Positions 1 through 11,100 of a stretch of 64,000 nucleotides of DNA are shown here, piece by piece; within the stretch, counting starts at the first letter, position 1, and each line of letters opens with the position of its first letter. Under the pieces are notes generated by a model. It made no database searches and was not told the DNA's origin. It saw nothing but the letters and a program-made list of their open reading frames with translations. The stretch lies in NCBI GenBank assembly GCA_028288405.1, contig JAQBNS010000013.1:1-64000 (forward strand), read 5' to 3'. The translations under genes were made by a program, and so were the position numbers. This stretch comes from Chitinophagaceae bacterium (GTDB lineage: Bacteria; Bacteroidota; Bacteroidia; Cytophagales; Cytophagaceae).

Positions 1-1195
1 TATAGGTAATGTATGTTTCGATTTTTTTAGAAGCATACATCTTCACTAGTTTCGTAGCGAAGTCTCTGGTACGACTGGTTTGAAAGATTACATAATTCCC
101 TTTCTGCAATTTCACATGTTTTCCGTCGGGAGTGTATTTATAAATGGTGTCGTTGCTGTGACGTACACTATCCATGGCCACGTAATGTGCAATCTCTCCT
201 ACTTCGTGACGCAACCTGCTCATTTCATTTTCTAATTCTTTGATATGAATGAGCATGGAATCCTGTACTTCATTGTGTTCAGGAACCTTTGCTGCTTCTT
301 CATCGTCATCCGCAGTTTCAGGAACTTTCTTAGCTTTCGGTTTGATCAGATAAGTCAACACAATCTCGTGTGCACCTTTCGATAAGCCTTTGACTTTACC
401 GGTTGGTGTTTCATACGCATAACCGAGATTTAGATTTTCTATCGTTACACCACCACCAATGATAAAGTTATTGTTGCTTCTATAACCTGCCTGAAGCCAT
501 AAGAGTCTTTTCCATTCTACATTTACATTGACATCCAATTGGTCAGGACTCGTACCTATGCCTTTGTACAATACAGAAGGTCTGATCTTCCATTGCTGAT
601 CTTTAGTCTGTAGCTCGTAAGATGCATAACCCAGAAAATAGTTGAACAACTGGCTATCGTCCTGTTTGATACTGGGTACAGCAAGACTGACTTCCAGTTT
701 TTTCCAATTGTATTTCAAACCGCCACCGAACTTGTACAATACTCTGTCGCTGTAGTTACTCATCAAGGTTGGATCAGATAGGTCTGCACCTTGCAGTTTA
801 TTCATGTCCAGATTACGTTTAATCAAGCCACCGGAAAGACCGACGGTAACCAAATGATCCGTTGCAATATTGATCTTATATGAAGCAGCGATGTTTGCAG
901 AAGTAGATTTGAACAAGCCTCCTTCTTCTACCATGATGTTACCACCTAGTCCCAGTTTATTTCCAATAGGACTGTGCACGACAAACATCAGATTGCGCGG
1001 TGCATTCGATACTCCGGAAAAATACTTTCTAAAATGCAAGGTTGTGAATACACCTTCCTTGCTTCCCACATAAGCCGGATTGATGGCGTATTGGTTGACT
1101 GTATATAAATTGTAATTGCTGATGTCCTGACTGAAACCATTACATGCAATGAGAGACAAGCCGATAAATGTAATGTAATTAAAAAGGTATTTCAT
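1..1195 (-). CDS. PorP/SprF family type IX secretion system protein with C-terminal SPOR-like region (partial)
   Basis: Read directly from the sequence: about 398 codons are open from ATG at 1195 to the left edge, so the stop lies outside the window. A signal peptide (about residues 1-22, ending near GFSQ) is followed by the PorP/SprF hallmark near YTVNQYAINPAYVGS, then alternating beta strands of an outer-membrane barrel. After about residue 285 comes an acidic linker, a likely coiled coil (IKELENEMSRLRHEV), and an ending (GNYVIFQTSRTRDFATKLV) that resembles a SPOR or SPOR-like fold. Family knowledge: PorP/SprF proteins work with T9SS to deliver cargo, often a specific type B cargo encoded next door. 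The gene lies 24 bp after the CHU_C gene on the same strand, which fits that pairing. The SPOR assignment is by eye. Confidence 0.88.
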   Translation of the reverse strand, partial: MKYLFNYITFIGLSLIACNGFSQDISNYNLYTVNQYAINPAYVGSKEGVFTTLHFRKYFSGVSNAPRNLMFVVHSPIGNKLGLGGNIMVEEGGLFKSTSANIAASYKINIATDHLVTVGLSGGLIKRNLDMNKLQGADLSDPTLMSNYSDRVLYKFGGGLKYNWKKLEVSLAVPSIKQDDSQLFNYFLGYASYELQTKDQQWKIRPSVLYKGIGTSPDQLDVNVNVEWKRLLWLQAGYRSNNNFIIGGGVTIENLNLGYAYETPTGKVKGLSKGAHEIVLTYLIKPKAKKVPETADDDEEAAKVPEHNEVQDSMLIHIKELENEMSRLRHEVGEIAHYVAMDSVRHSNDTIYKYTPDGKHVKLQKGNYVIFQTSRTRDFATKLVKMYASKKIETYITY

Positions 1196-1219
1196 ATGGG
1201 ATAGCCTTATGCAGACTTA

Positions 1220-2194
1220 TTATCTATTCAATGTTATAGTTCCTGTAAACTTTGATCCTTCCGGGCTTTTCACCAGAAAATAATACACTCCTACCGGGAG
1301 ATCTTTGCCCTGGTATGTTCCATCCCAATCGTTTTGATAATTGGTTGTGCTGTAAATCTGATTACCAGCGTCATTGAAGATACTTACTGTAAAATCTTTG
1401 TACACTTCTACATTTCGGATTGTCCATACATCATTCTTATCATCACCGTTTGGTGATATATAATTCAGAGAAGAGAAATTGTTGGGATCAGGAATGATGT
1501 ATACTTCCACCGCTTTTTCTAGTGTACCACCTTTGCCATCGTCTGCTTTCACACGTATTTGATACAAGGCCTTGACCTGGTAATCAAACACGGCCGCTGT
1601 CCTTAACAGACTGTCTGATGTAATCGTGAAACTGGCATTGTCATCGCTGCCGGTACCTGCTGTCAATGTAAATACAAAATCAGACTGACCATCAGGATCT
1701 GCCGCTGCAAAAGCACCGACTTTAGTATTCACAGCACGCCCTTCCATCATCGTAAAAGAAGAAGGTGTGATGTCTGTAGGATTTCTATTGGTCGTGATCA
1801 AATAAGGATCATCTGTACCAATCACATCATTGGCATGGAACGCAATCGTATTGATGGCATCAAATTCCATGTCGGTGCTGGCGTCGTACAATTTAAACGT
1901 AACCGTTTTGCCTGCCGCCTGGCTAGACTTCACATAGAGATAAACAATGTGTCGTCCATCTGATGTCAAATCGTTGGAGGGCGAAGCGACGCCCATGCAG
2001 ACGCCGTCTATAAATGCACCTACTTTATCTGCTGCTTCATCGGCAATGTGACCATCTATGTTCAACACCGAAGTGATAGTCATAGAATGTTCGTATTGAT
2101 TCGGATCATCTACTACCCAATTTGGAGAAGCTGCCCATACCGTTGCATGAGCAGTTGACAAAAGGACAGTAAGTATTATAAAAAACTTATTCAT
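1220..2194 (-). CDS. Secreted protein with cadherin-like domain and type B (CHU_C) T9SS sorting domain
   Basis: A 324-residue protein with a signal peptide (about 1-21, cleavage near VWAA). Residues about 24-135 form a module containing KVGAFIDGVCMGVAS. Two related copies of this module occur in the giant protein encoded just upstream. Residues about 138-238 look like a cadherin-type Ig fold (DPDGQSDFVFTL, FDYQVKALYQIRVKADDGKGG). The last about 85 residues (YISPNGDDKNDVWTI to the C-terminal TLNR) are a gliding-motility-associated CHU_C domain, the type B T9SS signal. The start follows the stop of the giant gene by one base, so the two are probably co-transcribed and translationally coupled. 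The porP/sprF gene comes next. The protein is probably exported and attached or released at the surface; its ligand is unknown. Confidence 0.88.
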   Translation of the reverse strand: MNKFFIILTVLLSTAHATVWAASPNWVVDDPNQYEHSMTITSVLNIDGHIADEAADKVGAFIDGVCMGVASPSNDLTSDGRHIVYLYVKSSQAAGKTVTFKLYDASTDMEFDAINTIAFHANDVIGTDDPYLITTNRNPTDITPSSFTMMEGRAVNTKVGAFAAADPDGQSDFVFTLTAGTGSDDNASFTITSDSLLRTAAVFDYQVKALYQIRVKADDGKGGTLEKAVEVYIIPDPNNFSSLNYISPNGDDKNDVWTIRNVEVYKDFTVSIFNDAGNQIYSTTNYQNDWDGTYQGKDLPVGVYYFLVKSPEGSKFTGTITLNR

Positions 2195-2195
2195 A

Positions 2196-5100
2196 TTATT
2201 TAACCACTTTATAATTTACCACCTGAGATCCGGTGTCTACTTTAATAAAATAAATTCCGTTTGGATAGTTGCCCGCGTTCCATATATAAGACGCAAAACC
2301 TGCACCGGCATTACCTTGGAAAACTACATCCACTTTGTTCCCCATCAGATCATACACTTCGATAGATACCAAAGCGTCACTCGACAATTGCACCGTAATA
2401 TTTGCTGCCTGACCGATTGGGTTTGGATAGATGCTTACTACTGTTTCTGCCCCTTCTCCTAATGTAAGCGGATAAGGCGAATCCAAGGCACCTTTGTGGT
2501 TGTTGTTGGTAAAGCTCAACTGTTCTTTTACCGCGTATGTTTTACCATCTGCATCACTTAACCATTTGAACTCCACTTTCTCTTCCTCATCATTGCTATA
2601 TACAGTTAAGAAATAAGACAACTCTTTCAAGGCTGCATTAGTCGAAGGTTTCGCGATACCTCTGCAGGTGCCGTTAACAAAAGCAGCCAACACATGATCT
2701 TCACTGTCTCTTTGTCCTTCCGGTAATGTCACTTTAGCAATCAATGACATGGTATTTGCATACTCGCTGCGGTTGATGTTCCAATAGCCTTCAGATAATT
2801 CAGGATTTGTTCCTTCTTCTCTCAAATTATTGAACGTTGGTCTAGGATAAGCAAAAGATCCGGCTTGCGAAGCTTTGTACATGTATCCTTCTCCCGGTTT
2901 CAGTGAAGTTAAACTTCCTATCCATCCGGCATTTCTGTCGTACACGGAGAAGTTATACTGACTCTTGATCAAGTCACCGTGTGCTGCATTGAAATTACCT
3001 AGTGCATCACTCAGCAGGATATTTTTCTGCGAGATAAAACCGATCCAGTTCCAACCGGTATTAATGGTGATCGGAAGTGTAGACGGGTCAGGATTACTTC
3101 CCTGCATAGCGATCGTATCTGCCTTTTGCAACAAGATCTTATACATCTGCTCGTTCTTGATTCCTCCGCTATTGGTCAAAGAACCCTTCCATGTAGCAGG
3201 AGTGCTGAACTGATCGTAAAACTCATTGCCCTTGATTAAGTCGCCGACTTTCGCTTCAATAGAAGCCATGGTAGTTGTTACAGAAGCAAGGTCAGGAGTG
3301 ACTAAATTGAACGACACCCAGTTCCATCCTGCATTCAATGGAATATCCTGAATGACATAATTGGCGGCACTAAATATTTGCGGTGTGGATGGTAAACCGA
3401 CTAACTTGTCTTTTTCAAAGGCAATGTTAGGCGTTACTTTAGAATACACTTTTCCTTCGTTGGCTTTCCAAATCTGGAACGTTACATTCTCTCCATCGAA
3501 CTCATTGCTGTATATAGTAATATACGTTTCGTATAAATCCAGAATGCTATTGGTATACGCTACATGCGCTACACCTCTGCATTCACCGTTTACAAAAGCA
3601 GCTAAAATATCATTTTCATCCGTAGAGAAAATAGTTCCGATTTTCAACTGACCGTAAATGTTCATCGAGTGCTGGAATTTGTTCTTATCAACCACCCATG
3701 TTGGAGGAGTTTTAAAGACATTCATGTTCAATGAAAACACTTCATCAAATCCAAAACTGGTCGTCAAGTATAAATCCTGGTTGTATTGTCCGATGTTCAC
3801 ACCCGGATCTACGGTGAAAGTAATCAGCATAGAACTTTGCGGTGCGATTTGTCCGGAAGTAATATCCGCCGTCAACCAAGACGGCATGTTACCGATGGTG
3901 AAGTCGTATTGATTTCCTCCGCTGTTCAAGATGCGAGTAGAGAAGGTATAAGCCGCACCGATTTCCTTGGTGAAGATTTTCTCTTCGTCCTGCCATCTGA
4001 CCTGGTTCTTGTTGATGTAGGCACTCCATGTTGCCGGTGACTGCATTTTGTTTCCGCTCAAATCCTGTACATCTCTTACTGTAATGTCAAGGATACAATT
4101 TTCTACTGTACCGGAAGGATCCTGAATCGTGAAAATGATTTTGTCTGTGTTGACAGTGGTTTTTAAATTTACTTTGCGAACCGGACGTTTCAATTTGATG
4201 GTTGGTGTTTCCGAATCGAAACCTGAACCATTTAAATTAACTGCCACGTTATTATTCGGTGATTGATCTTCTAATGTATCGGTAAGTATGTTGATACCCA
4301 TTACCTCTTTGTACGTTTCAAATGGATAGTAAGCCTGCAAACCAAATTCATCTCCATACAAACGACTGCTCATGTCGCGTTGCAATTGATCTTGTTGTCT
4401 GGCACTGCTCCACAATCTTACTTCATCTATTTTACCATTGAAGTATTGATCTTTCTGTACTAATGATCCATTATACCAACCTCTTGCGCCCACCCAGATT
4501 TTAGCGCCGCCGAAGCCCGCCCATCCGATGTCTGCACTTGGCCTGTTGGATTGTCTGTTACCGTCTATAAAGGCAGACGTCTGTCCCAATCTACTCACCG
4601 TTAAAGCGAAATGATGCCATTGGTTGTCGAAGAAGTTACTGTCTGTTGCCGTGAAGCTTTTTGAATTGTTGCTGACAACGATTTTGCTATTGGCATCTGT
4701 ACCGATAGACCAACCGTTTGGATTGCTATCTTGTCCGTTACCTTTTCCATTTGAGAATAGCGTGATGTTATTTCCATTGTTACTCTTGAACCAGAATTCA
4801 ACCGTGAAATCCATTTCCGTAGAGAAAGCCAATGTGCCTCCGTTTATTTCCAGGTTATCATCTGTACCATCGAAGTGGAACGATTTACCACCCGGCTCAA
4901 CGGCCCATGCAGCAGTCGTATAGGCATGTCTGCTTCTTGCATTGTCTTTCGCATAACTACCGTGTGCTTCATCCATTCTCCAGTTGGCTACCAAACCTAC
5001 TTCTCTGCCCGAAAGCATTTTGTTGACAGACACAGCCAATTGTGATTCTGTTCTTGCCTGTCTCCAAATACGAAGTTCATGTACATTTCCTTTGAAAGGA

Positions 5101-8100
5101 AGAGCAGGCGTAAAGCTGCTGCGTCCTATTTTGATTTCTCCGCTGCCTTGATAAACGGCAGTGAATGAATTTTGCACCGTCTTTGCTGTTGCACTCACAT
5201 CCTTGATCAACATCACATTCGTCGTGTTGGCATCGTAGGTGCAGGCATAGTGATGCCAGTCTGTATCCGTAGTAGTGAATGTAGCGACTACAGATTCATC
5301 GGCAACTGTCAGCTTCAACTGATTCGCTGCATTGAATCCTATGTACAATGCTTCTTCTTTTGATTTTCCCTGAGAGAAGATTACTTCTTCTTGTCCGCTG
5401 TTCGCGCGCTTCGCCCAGAATTCAACCGTGAACGATGATTTAGATAAATTCAATCCGTCGGCAACTGTCATCGAGTGACTGGCATCGCCGTCAAAATAAC
5501 TGCTTGCACCGTGTTGTAAATCTGTACCGTTCAATACACCGCGGATATCAAAATTCGCCAGGCTTAACTTTCCTTCTGCAATCGGTTCGTTGAATTGAAT
5601 GGAGATCTGATCGTTGGCATCTAGAACTTTATCAATCGGTTCCGGTTCACCGAATGGACGAGGATTCAATCGATCCACATGACCAGTGAACGTTTTAGAA
5701 TACACATCGGCCATTGCACAACTTGCTACCGCACGAATGTCATAGTCTGCATCCACTAATTGTGAAAGATCCCAAGGTGACAAAGTATAAATGGTTGTCT
5801 TAGGAATTGTTTTTGCCTGAGGACTATTCATGCCTGTTGTATCTTTGTAGAAAGTTTCCAAATTGATCCAGGAAGGATCAGCGGAAGCTTTGTATTGGAA
5901 TTTGATACTCTTCAGTGTTTCATAGTTGATGTCGTATCCACCAATCACTACAGGCAATGTATCGTGGAATGAATTATTCAACACCCATTTCTCTTCCGGT
6001 TGAATGAAAGCAATCGGACTACAAGACGGGATAAACTTCACCGTAAATGTCACCGTATCGGCAATCGCATCGCAGCCGGATTGAAATACTACTTTAAGAT
6101 CAGTGTATTCATTAGCTACTGTTCCTTTCTTCACTGTCAATACTTTGTTCACGGCAGAACCCGCTAACACATCAAAACCGCGGTTTGGTGTAGCACCATC
6201 TACTTCGATGATGGCACCATTAGGGTTTGATTCTTCCAATACTTTCAGGAAGTAGGTCATATCGTCTTCGCTGTCATTGCCTAATGTAAGACGGAACGTT
6301 GCTTCCTGATCTGAAGGAATGGCTTCTTTGATACTTGGATTGATGGCCAATACAGGCTTCTCTCTTTGTGTAGAAGCGGCACTCAATTCAGTACCCGGCA
6401 TATAAAATTCTGTGAGCACCTGGTCTTCAAACGGACAAGATGTTCTTGCCGCAATCGTGCTGAATACGGGACCTGTGCCGCTACCTGTCTTTTTAATATC
6501 CACGAGGTAACTGTCTCCTGAATCCGGATCACCCAGAGAATAAGTATAGGTTGTAGATTGTACCGTTGTAGAGCCGGTAGACTTACCGCCTTTTACATTG
6601 AACTTCAAATGGTTTTCCACTTCAAATCCGGTACCACCAACATCTGCTCCTAATTCCAATTTAATATCTTCTTCCAAACCAATTTCCCATTGCGTGGTAG
6701 TGGTTTCTTCTGTTTCAGTTGTTTCGCTGTATGTAATATTTCCACCTGCACTGAAGGCTCTGTTAATAGAGTGTTGTGCTTGCAGTTTTTCTTTTTCATT
6801 TCGCGCCAGTGCTTCGTGCCATAAACGGATTTGTTGGTTGTAGAAACGAATAGAATCCAAGCTTCCTGTATTTCCGGCACTTGCTGTAAACGTATAACTT
6901 GAACCATTGTAATCGACAGGTTCGTCCGTTACGTTAGGATCAGCAGAACTTACCGCTGCTCCCCACTTCGGATCGTCATTGTTCAATCCGTAGTTGGCAT
7001 GACTGCTTGGTATTTTACTGACGTACTTTGCAGGATCAGTAACAAAGAATTTATTTCTCAATCTCACCAGATCAGGAATCAAACGGTCTTTAATGTGTGC
7101 CTGATCGTACATGAACATCGTTTCAGGGCCGCCGGGAATCACGAAGATACCGCTGTTCTTACCGATGCGGTAGCCGCTGAACGCATTGCCGATACATTCT
7201 ATACCTTGAAGCGAACAAGATGCTTCCGGAAGAATCCGGATATTATCTGTGGCTCCGAAAATAATACTCTGCGCTTTTCCTATGAACAAATCGGCATCTG
7301 CGCCTACACCTGACGGATCACCGTTGGTTTGGAAACCGGTACTGTAGGTAGTGGTCTCTTTAAATTCACCACTCTCTGTAATACTTGTTTCTACCGTCGT
7401 ACCAAAAGATAAGTTGTTCTTAATTTCAGTAGGCGTCGCCATTCCCAATCCTACAGTAAACTTGGTACCGATCATCACATTTTTCTCAAAGGCTACAGAA
7501 GCGCCTTCGTTTACTTCCCATGAGCTGAAAGTCGTCGTCGTTGTATTGCTTTCTACTGAAGAGTAACTATTAGAACCCGGAGGATCTCTTAGAATATTTT
7601 CGACAATGGCAGGACCTTTAGACGTGAAGGCATTTCCTTTTGATTTACCTCCGATGATATAACCTCTGAAATACTTGTCACCGGTAGCGAGCGGCTGCCA
7701 TGAAATGGAATTCACTCCTACTTCTACTTGTATGTTCAATGTTTTGGTAAAGCTGTAATCCGGACCGGAACCCGCAGGAATTGTTAAGGTATTAGGAGCA
7801 CCCGCTTTGAATGTATACAAGGTATCTCCTCCCGAAAGTTGAATCACTTCCGCATTCGTGCCACCGATGTTGTTGTTGATGGTAATTTTACCGTCACTTA
7901 CAGGAACCTTGTCTATGACATTACTGCTGTTATCATAATTTGTAAATTTCTCAAATACAGAAATCCGTGCATTATATTCTTTTTCTGATGTAAAGATTGG
8001 ATAGCCAAACGGATCAGTGGTTAAAGGTATCTGAGTTTCTACGCTGGTTATAGGATTTACATATTTGTAAGTCGCATCTCCCGTAAACGGAGCCGTTACC

Positions 8101-11100
8101 GCCGGATCAGTTACCGTCATTTCAGGAACCACTCTGTACACATAATTTTGTTTGACATGGTAGATAGCAGAGTCTCTGTGTGAGTACACATTTGTTCCCT
8201 GATAATAAACCGTATCGTATATTTTCTGCAAAGGAGGATTTTGTGAAAGATCCAGCAAATCACGGTTAGGGAAAGTGATCGTTAAGTTAGACGGCACTTT
8301 CACTGTATCCACTTCGTATTTCAATGGCAATAATTTTACAGTATACTCACCCGTTACCGCATCAGTGATTACACTGACGCTTGAACAACCACCACCCAAT
8401 TGAGATTTAAAATGTATTCTCGCTCTACCGATGTTGTTCACTGATCTGTTCATGCCGACAGGTTTGTCGCCTTCTCTCAAACCGCCGACTACTCTGCCCT
8501 TTACTGTAATCAATGTAGAATCGATAAATTTAATGTCCGTTTCCGGTGCCTGGAAATTATACGTACCGCCGCCTAAAGGGAACACACCTTGTTCAAACGA
8601 GTGGCCTGCCATTTCAACCGATATTCTGTGATTACCGATCGGTACCTGAATATCAAATGAACCATCGGTTAACGTTTTAACCGGCTCGCCATTTGACACG
8701 ACGATGTTGCCGTCTATTTTAAGTATCGCGTCTTTTACAAAACAGGTTGTGTTTTTAAATCGAACAGAACCTGTTACTCGGAAAGAAGAATTGTCTGTAA
8801 AATCCTGATTGTTCAACACTGCCGAACCGTCACCTATATATAAGAGTCTGTTAGAAGGATTGAAAGTATGTGTTAAAAATACCGGAGTAATTGTAAAGGG
8901 CTCACCGGAATTGGCGTAGCGTACATTACTGATTGTATAATCTCCTGAAGCATTTGTAATACCCGCTAAACCTAACTGTGCAGAAGATGGAATAACGGTG
9001 CTCCATTGTCCGCCGGTTATGGTGATGTGGTTTTCGTTGTAAACACTATTGGCATAAGAAGCATCAAACAAAAATCCACCTACTGCTTCGTCCATTCTCC
9101 AATAAGCCATCAGACCGGTTTCATTACCTGTCATGATGCGTGAATAATCTCTCAGGATTTGATCGCTTGTTCTTGCCACGTTCCATACCAATACTTCATC
9201 GATGTTACCGTTGAAGTAATTGGACGTTCCGGAAGTTGAACCGATATAAAATTTATCCGTGTTCGGGTTTACAATTCCTATTACCGGAACCGTATTTTTT
9301 TGTACGCCATTAACAAACAGCTGAACACTTGTGCCATCAAACACACCGGTGATGTTGGTATAATTAACAGTAGACAAGGCACCGACAAATTCAGCGACAC
9401 TTGTACCGCTTGCTCCATTGATCCAGAATCTTGTGGTGTTGCTGGAAGCGATGTAATCAATTCCGTATCCATTGGCTCCTGATGACTTACTTAAAATAGT
9501 CATGTCAGCACTTAATGATTGTGGTTTCACCCAGGCAGAAACAGTCATCGTATTCACAGGCATTAACTTCGCGCTGTGTTCTGCTTCGATTTTGTCACCA
9601 TTGTCTAAAGCCATACTGGTACCACTCGCGCCTGAAGATTTCTCTGCGATGACCCGTACACCTTCCACAGCAATTCCACCTGTATAAGAAATGTGTCCAT
9701 TGACAACACCGGCAGGACTTCTGAAACCGATGTCACTGATTCTGTTGGATACGATGATGGTATTTTCACAGACCCCTTCTCCTTCAATGAAATATTCATA
9801 CATCACACCGGCATCAGCTGTGTTGTCTGTATAAAGTGCAGAGTTGCTATTGATGGTAGCAATTAATACCGCAGGATTGATGTCGCCTAGATTTCTTCTG
9901 TAGATTTTAAAACTATTGAGTTGATTCTGATTGTTGTTTGTCCAGCTCAATCGAACAGAAGAAGGAAAATATCCTTTCGATACTTTCAACGCCCCTTGAA
10001 CAAATGTATTGGACAATACAGGAATCAGTTTCGCAGATACTGTTTGATTGGCAGAGATACCATCCGGAGCACAAGCATTTTTTGCCAACACTTCATAGAT
10101 ATAAGTTTGACAATTGATGACTGATGCATCATCAAAAAATAGGGCGCTGGAAGCGGAGGTATTGGCAGGTATGTTCGTAGTGGTTACACCACCACCGCCA
10201 AGCAGTGATCTTTTGACAATGAATCCTGTTTCGTTATTCGAGTTATCGTTCCATGTGATGCGAATGCTGTTGGCATTGGATACAATACCTATGTTAGAAG
10301 GGGCAGCCGGAACATCCGGTGCAAACCCTGTAGCAGTAGAAGACTGAGCACTATAATCTCCGCAATCATTTTTACTCATGATGCGATAATAGTACGTCGT
10401 GTTTTTTACAGGAATAGGATCTTCAAAAAATCGTCTGTCACCATTGATGTTAAACTCCTGGTATACCCCTGTTGAAAAAGAAGGATCTGTACTGCGATAA
10501 AAAGAAAACCCTTCCGGATTGGCCAGGTTCCATTGCCATTCTATTCGGATGATCCCATCGCATCTGTTAGAGGTAGCCGATAAACCGGAAGGTGCTACAT
10601 AAGGTCCTTTCCGTCGACCCGCCGTATTGACGGTGAATGTACTGGCATTGCTTGTATTCGAGTTAGTATACAATACCGTTCTGATTTTATAATTATGTGA
10701 AACACCTTTAGTTGCGCCGAAGTCACTGAATGTTCCGCTCGTAGAAGAACCGATATAAGTGTTGTCCCTGTATACTTCTGTTCCCCAGCTCGAGGAAATA
10801 CATGAATTAGTAGGATCAGTCCATGTCAATACAACTTTATCACAATAGGTGTCGGTAGTTGTAGCAAGATTGGTTGGAGTCCCCATCTGAGTAACAAAAA
10901 TATTACTTTTCCACTCACTGATGGAAACATCGTCATCAGAACCACCACCGAGCCAGCTTCCGTCAATGGACATTTCAACGTTGGTACCATAAAGTTCAGC
11001 AGGTAAGTTGTACCAACGAATTTTCATCTGAACCAGATCGCTGTTTCCTCCTACATATTCCCATCGCCAATCCATAACAGCTCCATTCTGGTACTTGTAG

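Noticed and set aside
2965..10347. Many short plus-strand frames inside the giant LamG gene
   Set aside because: They are antisense shadows of a continuous 3074-codon frame. None has a signal or family match.
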